Shown one piece after another: positions 1 through 6,407 of a DNA stretch of 19,013 nucleotides. The notes under the pieces are model-generated. The model had not been told where the DNA came from and did not search any database. It saw nothing but the letters and a program-made list of their open reading frames with translations. The DNA comes from Eubacteriales bacterium (GTDB lineage: Bacteria > Bacillota > Clostridia > Peptostreptococcales > Anaerovoracaceae): positions 1-19,013 of the forward strand of contig JAQUXD010000020.1 of the NCBI GenBank assembly GCA_028692535.1, in the 5' to 3' direction. Both the position numbers and the translations under genes were made by a program. How positions within the stretch are numbered: the stretch's first letter is position 1; every line of letters begins with the position of its first letter.

Positions 1-230
1 AAAGAGTTGATATCCGATACGTCGGTTTGAGCATGGTCATCCAGCGCTTTATCCAACTGAAAGGCTCCTTCCTCCGATTCGGAATTCTTTTGCATCCCGG
101 CCATCAGCGCAGGGATCGCCGACATCAACACCGCGGAAACCTGATCGGTGGATGCGTGGCTTTTTTTACTCATCGTTTTTAAGCTGTCTTCGGAAGCGAT
201 TCCTTCCCGCAGCAATGTCAACAAATCCAT
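1..230 (-). CDS. DUF937-family protein, 5' part only (runs off left edge)
   Basis: The first 76 codons of a minus-strand gene are present and the rest lies beyond the window edge. The protein begins MDLLTLLREGIASEDSLKTM, and continues with a Ser/Lys-rich stretch, a helical segment (VSAVLMSAIPALMAGMQ) and an acidic part. This resembles the start of DUF937 (YidB-like) proteins, whose biochemical role is unknown. The start is the ATG at 230-228, preceded by a GGAG ribosome binding site at about 240-237. It lies only 9 nt after the stop codon of the upstream gene (240-242), so the two are almost certainly co-transcribed. The reading is clear; the family name is a recognition from a short N-terminal piece and is less certain. 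Confidence 0.7.
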   Translation of the reverse strand, partial: MDLLTLLREGIASEDSLKTMSKKSHASTDQVSAVLMSAIPALMAGMQKNSESEEGAFQLDKALDDHAQTDVSDINS

Positions 231-239
231 AGTAATCTC

Positions 240-998
240 CTATTCTTCCTGAGCATCCGGGTCTTCTGCGTTATCACCCAGCACATTCTCGAATATTGAC
301 TTTGATTCTCCGCCTCCGGCGCAGAAATCGCAGGGATCCGTCTTCCCGAGCTCAAAAGCCTCTTCGATGGTCCCTTCATAGATCTGGCTGGAATTCTGAA
401 GCGTCCTGCAATCCGGATCGAAATGGTAAGACTTGGAGTATTTTCCCCAATAAGCGGCTCCGCCGTACTCGATGGCCATCAGCTCCGCCTGATCCAGATC
501 CGCCTGGCTCACAGGGTTGTATTCAATGGACATGCCCATGGTCAGAACAAAGGCGAGCGCCGCCACCACAGCAATGATCTTCTTGGCGCCCGGCGGCATA
601 TCCTTGCTGCTTTTCAGCAGAAAATAACCCAGAGGCAAAAATGCGATCAGCGTCATGATCACACCAAACTGATTCTTGAGAAATTTTCCCTTTGGCGGAT
701 CGAGTCGATTGGCCTGCTTCCAGAACTGAGCCGCGGCGATGCACAGTGCGGCATCTGCTATGATCGCAGCCAACGAAGGCCACAGTACGCTGAAGTGATT
801 GAAGGTCCAGATCGCCACGATTTCCGCAACGATGGCCAATACCCACAAAATGACGGCAAATAGCCGCTTCTTGCCGGCGTTTGATTTCCGTTGGCTGGCC
901 GGTCTCTTTTCCTCCGGATCCCGTTCCACCACCGATCCGTCCTTTGCGCTGAGGATCACTCTGTCTGCCCGTGATTTTGATTTCTTCTCTTCTGCCAT
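240..998 (-). CDS. Multi-pass membrane protein with C-terminal Cys/His metal-site-like tail
   Basis: Predicted 252-residue membrane protein of unknown function. I see a charged cytoplasmic-type N-terminus (1-44), then four hydrophobic segments at about 46-66, 71-92, 111-129 and 141-158, then a soluble tail. The tail carries H192, C197, C223 and C226 in the pattern YHxxxxC(x25)CxxC, with an intervening GTIEEAFELGKTDPC stretch. That arrangement resembles the small Ada-like/zinc-binding modules found at the ends of some secreted nucleases and membrane proteins; metal binding is inferred. An ATG at 1004 is also in frame, but its spacing from the GGGAGG at 1013-1008 is only 3 nt, whereas the ATG at 998 sits about 9 nt away, so 998 is preferred. 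The gene heads an operon with the DUF937-type gene. Confidence 0.78.
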   Translation of the reverse strand: MAEEKKSKSRADRVILSAKDGSVVERDPEEKRPASQRKSNAGKKRLFAVILWVLAIVAEIVAIWTFNHFSVLWPSLAAIIADAALCIAAAQFWKQANRLDPPKGKFLKNQFGVIMTLIAFLPLGYFLLKSSKDMPPGAKKIIAVVAALAFVLTMGMSIEYNPVSQADLDQAELMAIEYGGAAYWGKYSKSYHFDPDCRTLQNSSQIYEGTIEEAFELGKTDPCDFCAGGGESKSIFENVLGDNAEDPDAQEE

Positions 999-1018
999 GT
1001 ACATCTACCTCCCGTGCG

Positions 1019-1035
1019 GCATCCCTGCGGGATGC
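1019..1035. other. Small perfect hairpin in the leader of the membrane-protein operon
   Basis: GCATCCC and GGGATGC form a 7-bp perfect stem around a TGC loop. It lies between the predicted -10 of the minus-strand operon and its ribosome binding site, so it would be in the 5' UTR. There is no U-tract, so it is not an obvious terminator. Function unknown. Confidence 0.4.
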
Positions 1036-1046
1036 GGATTACCTAC

Positions 1047-1074
1047 AGTATATCGAATCACGCTGGATTTGCAA
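1047..1074 (-). promoter_or_regulatory. Probable sigma-A promoter for the membrane-protein/DUF937 operon
   Basis: On the minus strand, TTGCAA (1074-1069) and TATACT (1052-1047) are separated by 16 nt. The predicted transcript starts about 40 nt upstream of the ATG at 998. The -10 is good and the -35 moderate. Confidence 0.5.
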
Positions 1075-1146
1075 CAAATACAGTCAAGAATCGTTTTCTT
1101 TCCGGCCTGATTGTGTTACACTTTCCGTGGTTGGAGGACCTGCCCG

Positions 1147-2397
1147 ATGAGAACAGAAACCACCTATAGGCTGCCCAGTCGAAGAAACCGGGTCACCCGA
1201 ACCGGACCGCTTGTTACAAAGCAATTTACGTCTGCGGAGGACTGTGCCGCCGAGAAAGAAATATACGATCAACTCGCCGGCAGCGGACTTTCGCCTGCGC
1301 TGCTGCAAGCCGATGAAAACCGGATCGTCACGGAATATGCGGACGGTCCCCTTTTGTTTAACGAGCTGGAAGCAGGACTGAGGGATCCCGACCGGCAATC
1401 AGAGCTGTTTGATTTGTTTTTTAAGTGGTCCGCTCAATTCTATCGTCGCACCGGATTGGTCCTGGGAGATTCGAGTTTTCGCAATTTCATTCTGCGCGAT
1501 GGCCATTTGTGCGGCGTCGACTTTGAGTCTTGCCGACAGGGCGTTCCGGCAGAAGATCTCGCCTGGCAAGCCGCAATGCTTGCAACGCTTCGGCCTCCCT
1601 TTGCGCCGGAACGGATCCGCTGTGCGCGACGCTTTCTTGCCAGAGCTCCGGAAAGCATCTATGGAGAGCCCGGGGAAATCCTTTCCTTTCTGCCAAAAGC
1701 ATTTCGAATGATCTGCGATCGCCGTAAGGTTTCTCTCGACGCGCAGTCATACAGGCAAATCGAATCAACACTGGAGGTTGCCGCCTGTGTGCTGGCGGGT
1801 GGACGATCTTCTCGCATGGGAACGGACAAAAGAGCTTTATCCTATCATGAAGCTTCGTTTCTCGATACGGCGCAGTATACCGTTGAATTGTATTTCGACA
1901 ACTATCTTTCGCTGAGTGCCGAAGATCCGATGGTTGCCCCGCCGGGATTCACAATCCTGCGGGATACCGTCGGAGCGGCAGGACCGATCGGAGGGATCTC
2001 CCGGGCGTTGCATGCCGCCCGACAACCCTGGATCTTGTTTCTGCCCTGCGATATGCCGTTGCTAAACGCTTCGCTGCTGGATGAATTGATACGCCATCGC
2101 CGGGAAGACGCCGATGCGTTCTTGTTTTCGGAGCGAGGGGAGCTTCGCACTTTCCCGCTGCTGCTTCGAGCGGCTGCAGCAGCGCCGGTGTTCGAATCCG
2201 CCTTAGCAAGAGGAGACCTGAAGTTGATCAGGGTCTTGAAAACATACCTTCGCATGGAGACGATCGAAGCGACAGACTGCGACGCTTTTCAGAAGGATTC
2301 GCTGAGCAATATCAACACAATGGAGGATTATGAACGACTTCAAAACAGCGCGCGGAGAAAATATTTCCTGTCAACTTTCGTGACTCGACGCACATAA
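1147..2397 (+). CDS. Kinase-like domain fused to MobA-type molybdenum cofactor nucleotidyltransferase
   Basis: A 416-residue two-domain protein. Residues ~20-195 look like a minimal protein-kinase-like (RIO/Bud32/aminoglycoside-kinase-type) fold: a candidate ATP lysine K25 (VTKQF), a Glu in EKEIY (36-38), a catalytic-loop-like GDSSFRN with D108, and a DFG-equivalent VDFE with D125. Residues ~212-400 are a MobA-like nucleotidyltransferase: LAGGRSSRMGTDK (216-228), GPIGGI (279-284) and PCDMPLL around D302. MobA transfers GMP from GTP to molybdopterin; MocA relatives use CTP. Which nucleotide or acceptor is used here cannot be told. The start is ATG 1147, 9 nt after GGAGG (1133-1137); a TTG at 1111 is in frame but has no ribosome binding site. 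No other molybdenum genes lie in the window. Both domains look intact and there is no frameshift at the junction. Confidence 0.8.
   Translation: MRTETTYRLPSRRNRVTRTGPLVTKQFTSAEDCAAEKEIYDQLAGSGLSPALLQADENRIVTEYADGPLLFNELEAGLRDPDRQSELFDLFFKWSAQFYRRTGLVLGDSSFRNFILRDGHLCGVDFESCRQGVPAEDLAWQAAMLATLRPPFAPERIRCARRFLARAPESIYGEPGEILSFLPKAFRMICDRRKVSLDAQSYRQIESTLEVAACVLAGGRSSRMGTDKRALSYHEASFLDTAQYTVELYFDNYLSLSAEDPMVAPPGFTILRDTVGAAGPIGGISRALHAARQPWILFLPCDMPLLNASLLDELIRHRREDADAFLFSERGELRTFPLLLRAAAAAPVFESALARGDLKLIRVLKTYLRMETIEATDCDAFQKDSLSNINTMEDYERLQNSARRKYFLSTFVTRRT
2365..2390 (+). repeat. Box A: CTGTCAA-N6-TGAC element, first copy upstream of agcS
   Basis: CTGTCAACTTTCG (2368-2380) followed directly by TGACTCGACG. 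It matches box B at 2430 (15 of 22 positions from TGTCAA onward) and, over the core, box C in front of the XRE regulator. It overlaps the last codons of the upstream kinase-MobA gene. Confidence 0.45.
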
Positions 2398-2427
2398 AAA
2401 TTAACTTCCCCCAAATGCGGCAATTTA

Positions 2428-2452
2428 TTCTGTCAATTATCGTGTCAACCCG
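2428..2452 (+). repeat. Box B: CTGTCAA-N6-TGTCAA element upstream of agcS
   Basis: TTCTGTCAATTATCG (2428-2442) followed by TGTCAACCCG. Two TGTCAA hexamers lie 12 bp apart. Box A begins 62 bp upstream, close to six helical turns, so both could face the same side of the DNA. The first 15 bases match box C (5641-5627, minus strand) at 13 of 15 positions. Confidence 0.5.
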
Positions 2453-2502
2453 ATTAATTGTCGCGATTTAACTCTTTTACCGTTATTTTTCCTTCTATTT
2501 CA

Positions 2503-2531
2503 TTGACACCACCTCCCCTTCGCCGTACAAT
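2503..2531 (+). promoter_or_regulatory. Strong sigma-A promoter of agcS
   Basis: TTGACA (2503-2508), a 17-nt spacer and TACAAT (2526-2531). It differs from the consensus at one base. The agcS ATG is about 45 nt downstream of the expected transcription start. Confidence 0.85.
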
Positions 2532-2582
2532 GACTATGTAATTTATTTCTATTTTCTTATTTCATACTATGGAGGTGAAATA

Positions 2583-4046
2583 ATGGGATTCTTTGATTTT
2601 ATCGACCAGGCCAACGCAATCGTCTGGGGTCCGCCCCTGATGATCCTGCTGCTGGGTGTCGGACTCATCCTGACCGTCACCACAGGCTTCTTCCAGTTCA
2701 GACATTTCGGCTGGATCATGAAGAAGACCTTCGGCTCGATGATGCAAAAAGCCGGCAGCGGCGAGGGAACTATTTCCCCCTGGGAAGCAGTTACCGTTGC
2801 TGTGGGCGGCGCAGTCGGAGCCGGCAACATCGGCGGCGTGGCCTCTGCGATAGCAGTAGGCGGCCCCGGAGCCGTGTTCTGGATGTGGATCTGCGCTCTG
2901 GTGGGCATGCTTACCAAATGCGCAGAAGTTGCCCTGGCCCTTCACTACAGACAACCCGACATCTGGGGTGACCGCTATATCGGCGGACCCACCTACTACA
3001 TGCAGAAAGGTCTGGGCGAAGAAAAAGGATGGGGCGGCGCTTACAAGATCCTGGCCATCATCTTCGGCGGAGGTCTGTTTATCGCCTTTTTCCTGACCAT
3101 GCAGTGCTACAACACCGCGGAAGCTATCAACTCCACCTTCCCGTCCGTCGGCATGGTGCCAGTAGCCGCAGTCTACTCTGCAATGGTCTACCTCATCGTA
3201 TGGGGCGGGCTGAAGAGCGTTGCCTCCTATGCAGGTAAACTGGTGCCCTTTATGTGCATCCTGTATACCGTATTCGCAATCTTTATCATTATCAAAAACA
3301 TCGGCCAGCTGCCCACTGCTTTTGCGTTGATCTTCACCAATGCCTTTACAGGCACCGCTGCAACCGGCGGATTCGCAGGCGCAGCTGTTGCAGTCGTCAT
3401 CCAGCAGGGTCTCAAGAGAGCTCTGTACTCCAACGAAGCCGGCTGGGGTTCCTCTCCCATGGTCCATGCGACAGCTATTGTCGACCATCCCATCGAGCAG
3501 GGTCTCTGGGGCTGCTTCGAAGTATTCGTAGACACCATCATCGTCTGCAGCATGACCGCTCTGACCATTATAGTTACCGGTCTTTGGGATTCCGGTCTTT
3601 CCGGCGCATCCCTGACCCTGGCCGCATTTGAGACGGGCATCGGCTTTGTGGGACGTGTGATCATCGCCGTCTGTACATTCCTGTTCGCTCTGACCACCAG
3701 TACCGGCTGGTACACCTACTATGATACGCTGATCCGGCATGCCTTCGGAGAAGATTCTCCCACAAGAAGGACCCTCGTCTTTCTGATCAAGGCTACGTAC
3801 GCCCTCCCCGGCTTCCTGACTGTATTCCTCACCATGAACAGCGGATTCGGATCTTCCAGAGTCTGGGGCATTGTGGACCTGTCCACCGGCGTCCCCACCT
3901 TTGCGAATCTGATCGCCATGCTGTTCCTGATGAAGAAGTTCCTGGAACTCATGAAGGATTACAAGGCTCGTTACATGGGCATCGGCGAAGTGGATCCCGA
4001 TTTCGTGATCTGGTACGAAGACAAGAAAAAGCTGGCCGCCAAATAA
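2583..4046 (+). CDS. agcS: Sodium:alanine/glycine symporter (AGCS family)
   Basis: A 487-residue multi-pass inner-membrane transporter, the usual length for the alanine/glycine:cation symporter family, importing small neutral amino acids with Na+ (or H+). Visible hallmarks are the N-terminal helix with LTVTTGFFQFRHF, the glycine-rich GAVGAGNIGGVASAIAVGGP segment at about 80-97, the CAEVALALHYR motif, and the highly conserved YSNEAGWGSSPMVHATA region. About ten hydrophobic segments can be followed through the protein. ATG at 2583 is preceded by GGAGG at 2571-2575. It has its own strong promoter, two repeated boxes upstream, and converges on an XRE regulator. Its codon use is strongly biased (CTG, ATC, GGC), suggesting high expression. 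Exact substrate is inferred from the family only. Confidence 0.93.
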   Translation: MGFFDFIDQANAIVWGPPLMILLLGVGLILTVTTGFFQFRHFGWIMKKTFGSMMQKAGSGEGTISPWEAVTVAVGGAVGAGNIGGVASAIAVGGPGAVFWMWICALVGMLTKCAEVALALHYRQPDIWGDRYIGGPTYYMQKGLGEEKGWGGAYKILAIIFGGGLFIAFFLTMQCYNTAEAINSTFPSVGMVPVAAVYSAMVYLIVWGGLKSVASYAGKLVPFMCILYTVFAIFIIIKNIGQLPTAFALIFTNAFTGTAATGGFAGAAVAVVIQQGLKRALYSNEAGWGSSPMVHATAIVDHPIEQGLWGCFEVFVDTIIVCSMTALTIIVTGLWDSGLSGASLTLAAFETGIGFVGRVIIAVCTFLFALTTSTGWYTYYDTLIRHAFGEDSPTRRTLVFLIKATYALPGFLTVFLTMNSGFGSSRVWGIVDLSTGVPTFANLIAMLFLMKKFLELMKDYKARYMGIGEVDPDFVIWYEDKKKLAAK

Positions 4047-4070
4047 GCTGTCAGTTCTGAAGTAAAAAAA

Positions 4071-4110
4071 GAAACGGAAAATCCGGCCTTCTGGCCGGAT
4101 TTTCCGTTTC
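4071..4110. terminator. 18-bp perfect hairpin terminator between agcS and the convergent regulator
   Basis: GAAACGGAAAATCCGGCC (4071-4088) pairs perfectly with 4093-4110 across a TTCT loop. Read on the minus strand it is followed by a run of seven T, so it is a textbook terminator for the regulator. On the plus strand the U-tract is poor, though the stem could still end agcS transcripts. Confidence 0.9.
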
Positions 4111-4124
4111 AATGATCCTGGCGC

Positions 4125-5612
4125 TTACGCTTGAAGCGCTTTTGCCAACTCTTTCAATTCTGTCAGAACAGCTTCCTTGCGCCCTGCGGTCGCCTGGTCT
4201 TTAATGGTGGTCACGTATTCCCATACCGCATCCACCATATCCCTCTGGCAAATGAAAAACGTCGGCGATCCTTTTTCCGCTCTCGAAATCAGTACGCCTA
4301 CGCCCTGCTTTACGCATAGATACAGATTAAAAAAAATGTGGGGCACGATCTCAACGTGATAATTGTCGCTTTCCTCCAGCGTGCGAATCACATAGTCCAG
4401 ATTCTCCTGATACGATTCCTTCGACAGGTGCTTCGGCCCGTCGGGCAACAGTTCCGTCAGCTGGATCGGCACATTTCCGCTGCGAATCACTTCGATATCC
4501 GGTTTGGAGATCACTTCAATATAAGAATTCTTCCGAATCAAAGACTCCGCAAAGCTGCGATCCAGCATTACACCATCCCCGCAGTCTTTCTCCTTGAGAC
4601 ACTCCTCTATGGCCACAAACGGGGTCAGGTGATCATGGATCACCATCGTTGACGCCGGGGTCGTAAAAAATGCTGAAAGCACCGGCTGGATGTCCTTCTG
4701 ATACTTGGCGGAATAGACCTGTGCCAGTGGCTTGGACAGAGAAATCAGGTAGATCATTTCAGCGGCCACGGCGGCCACCGCACGTGGTTCCGTAACAATA
4801 AACGTAACTCCTTCTGCCGGATTACCATCCAGAGAACAGGAAATCATGGCAGACACGCCCGGAACGACAAAGGCTGTACGCAAATAGATGTCATTTCTTG
4901 CCTTTGAATAATAATAGGGTTCTACGTAGCCGGTAAGATATACCGGAATCCACCGCTGCAGCGTGAACATCATGTCATTGATATCCTGCCGGATGGGGTG
5001 GACGATTTTGATTCGATTCCCGGCCTTGGCATAGCTGGTGAGAAGCGCTTTGGTCTTCCCCGCAAAATCCGGGTCCGCCGAAAGCCAATCCATGTTCTCG
5101 TTGGTGAACATGTACATCTCTTTTCCGTCCTGCACATGCAGGGCCAGTGTCAGAAAACGGAGAAATGCTTCCTGCTTGCCTCTGCTGCCGTAATAGTGTT
5201 CGCGAATGTCTTGTTCAAACTGAGTCAGATCCAAATCACAATCCGGCGAAAGTACTGCGTCCACCAGGTAGGTGGAAACCATGCCTTCGAGTACGTTGCG
5301 TATTTTGTCGCGTTGTGCGCCTTCTTCCAGAAGCAGCCAATCATTGATGTACTCGTGGGCTTTTTCCGTATCCTTCGGCCAAACATCTGAAAAATTCATG
5401 GCTTCGCACAACAGATTGATCTGATAGTCGGTATGGATGTGTGTCGCGAAGTACCGCGCGATATCATCCAGAAAATGCTGCCCTTTCGGCAGCGCTCTTT
5501 TCCCGCTCCGAAGCCTGCTGATGTAGGATGGGTCGATGGAAACGGCGTGGGCAAGCTCACCGCCGCTGATCCCGATGATGCTCATCAGAAAATTCAGTTT
5601 GTCCGCAAACAT
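4125..5612 (-). CDS. XRE-family (helix-turn-helix) regulator with a large uncharacterised C-terminal domain
   Basis: Predicted 495-residue regulator. Residues 1-56 form a helix-turn-helix of the Cro/CI type (GELAHAVSIDPSYISRLRSGKR, 18-39). The remaining ~440 residues look soluble, with mixed alpha/beta character and no membrane helix; I do not recognise the fold. It may be a sensor domain that reads a metabolite. An in-frame ATG at 5624 exists, but the GGAGGGAG ribosome binding site lies between it and the ATG at 5612, so 5612 is the start. The gene converges on agcS and has a box just after its own -10 that matches boxes upstream of agcS, suggesting autoregulation and control of agcS. Both function and targets are inferred. 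Confidence 0.82.
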   Translation of the reverse strand: MFADKLNFLMSIIGISGGELAHAVSIDPSYISRLRSGKRALPKGQHFLDDIARYFATHIHTDYQINLLCEAMNFSDVWPKDTEKAHEYINDWLLLEEGAQRDKIRNVLEGMVSTYLVDAVLSPDCDLDLTQFEQDIREHYYGSRGKQEAFLRFLTLALHVQDGKEMYMFTNENMDWLSADPDFAGKTKALLTSYAKAGNRIKIVHPIRQDINDMMFTLQRWIPVYLTGYVEPYYYSKARNDIYLRTAFVVPGVSAMISCSLDGNPAEGVTFIVTEPRAVAAVAAEMIYLISLSKPLAQVYSAKYQKDIQPVLSAFFTTPASTMVIHDHLTPFVAIEECLKEKDCGDGVMLDRSFAESLIRKNSYIEVISKPDIEVIRSGNVPIQLTELLPDGPKHLSKESYQENLDYVIRTLEESDNYHVEIVPHIFFNLYLCVKQGVGVLISRAEKGSPTFFICQRDMVDAVWEYVTTIKDQATAGRKEAVLTELKELAKALQA

Positions 5613-5626
5613 GTCTCCCTCCATTT

Positions 5627-5641
5627 CGTAAATTGACAGAA
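5627..5641 (-). repeat. Box C: TTCTGTCAATTTACG next to the regulator's own -10
   Basis: Minus-strand TTCTGTCAATTTACG (5641-5627) matches TTCTGTCAATTATCG of box B at 13 of 15 positions. It lies immediately downstream of the predicted -10 of the regulator gene, where a repressor would block initiation. The second hexamer present in boxes A and B is missing. The hexamer TGTCAA is also the complement of a -35 box, which weakens the case. Confidence 0.45.
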
Positions 5642-5643
5642 TT

Positions 5644-5665
5644 ATTATAGCATATTTACTGTAAA
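5644..5665 (-). promoter_or_regulatory. Extended -10 promoter of the XRE regulator, with a palindrome over its spacer
   Basis: Minus strand TATGCTATAAT contains a perfect -10 (TATAAT, 5649-5644) with the upstream TATG extension. No good -35 is seen at 16-18 nt. The palindrome TTTAC-T-GTAAA (5655-5665) lies in the spacer region and is a second possible operator. Confidence 0.65.
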
Positions 5666-5683
5666 AAAGGGGATATTTTTGTT

Positions 5684-5706
5684 TTGCCGAAAGGCAACGC
5701 TTTTTT
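5684..5706 (+). other. Short GAAA-tetraloop hairpin followed by a T run
   Basis: TTGCC-GAAA-GGCAA (5684-5697) is followed by CGC and six T. It resembles a weak intrinsic terminator, but no plus-strand gene ends just upstream, so its role is unclear. Confidence 0.3.
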
Positions 5707-5717
5707 CTTCGCTCTAC

Positions 5718-5745
5718 TTGCGAAAACAGTGATTTATGATATTCT
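5718..5745 (+). promoter_or_regulatory. Probable promoter of the nitroreductase/desulfidase unit
   Basis: TTGCGA (5718-5723), a 16-nt spacer and TATTCT (5740-5745). The start codon at 5781 follows by about 35 nt. Each hexamer departs from consensus at two positions or fewer. Confidence 0.5.
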
Positions 5746-5780
5746 AGAGAAAGGTGCTTGTCTCACACAAAGGAGTTGTC

Positions 5781-6368
5781 ATGGAATTTATCGAACTGAA
5801 CAAAAAGAACCGCAGTTATCGGAATTACGACGCAACGTATACCGTTACGGAAGAACAGCTAAAAAAACTGGTGGAGCTAACGCGCTTCTGTCCTTCTTCA
5901 GTGAATATGCAGCCCCTGAAATACTATTTGTCCTGCGACTCCGCGACGAATGCGCGCATCCAGCCGCTCACGAAATGGGCCCGCGCGCTCCAGCCTATGG
6001 AAATCCCCAGGCCGGGCCACTGTCCTACAGCTTTTATCGTCATATGCTACGATGAAACCATCGGGCCGGGTGTCGAGCGCTTCTGGAAGGACGTAGGGAT
6101 TGTAGCCCAGACCATCGTACTGGGCGCAGTGGAAATGGGCCTTGGCGGATGCATGATCGGCAATTTCAGTCCGGCCCGAATTTCAGCTGCGCTGGAACTT
6201 TCCGATACACTCCGGCCGGTGCTGATCATCGCCATCGGCAAACCACAGGAGAGCATCGTCCTGCTGGACGCTCCCCTTGGCTCCAACCTGAATTACTTCC
6301 GCGACGAACAAGATGTGCACTATGTTCCCAAAAGAACTCTTTCAGAGATTCTTATCAATAAACGCTGA
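5781..6368 (+). CDS. Nitroreductase-family flavoprotein
   Basis: A 195-residue protein of the FMN-dependent nitroreductase superfamily, which uses NAD(P)H to reduce nitro groups, quinones or other electrophiles. Evidence: the N-terminal NRSYRNY motif (R11, R14) that contacts FMN phosphate, CPSSVNMQP at 37-45 in the usual second cofactor-binding position, and the GLGGCMIGNF segment at 120-129 typical of the family. The length is normal. The start is ATG 5781, five bases after AAAGGAG; a GTG further upstream at 5754 has no ribosome binding site. The desulfidase gene begins 39 nt downstream, so the two are probably co-transcribed, which hints at a role in sulfur or redox metabolism. The true substrate cannot be predicted. 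Confidence 0.9.
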   Translation: MEFIELNKKNRSYRNYDATYTVTEEQLKKLVELTRFCPSSVNMQPLKYYLSCDSATNARIQPLTKWARALQPMEIPRPGHCPTAFIVICYDETIGPGVERFWKDVGIVAQTIVLGAVEMGLGGCMIGNFSPARISAALELSDTLRPVLIIAIGKPQESIVLLDAPLGSNLNYFRDEQDVHYVPKRTLSEILINKR

Positions 6369-6372
6369 GCGA

Positions 6373-6387
6373 GGGTGAAAATCACCC
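6373..6387 (+). other. Small hairpin between nitroreductase and desulfidase genes
   Basis: GGGTGA-AAA-TCACCC is a perfect 6-bp stem with a 3-nt loop in the 39-nt gap. It has no U-tract, so it may tune stability or translation rather than terminate. Confidence 0.35.
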
Positions 6388-6407
6388 GACATTGAAAGGA
6401 GAAAACC

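Noticed and set aside
2562..4112. A 516-residue open frame antisense to agcS
   Set aside because: It lies opposite a clear symporter gene with strong codon bias, its translation is low-complexity (Gly, His, Asp, Gln-rich), and it has no credible start signal.
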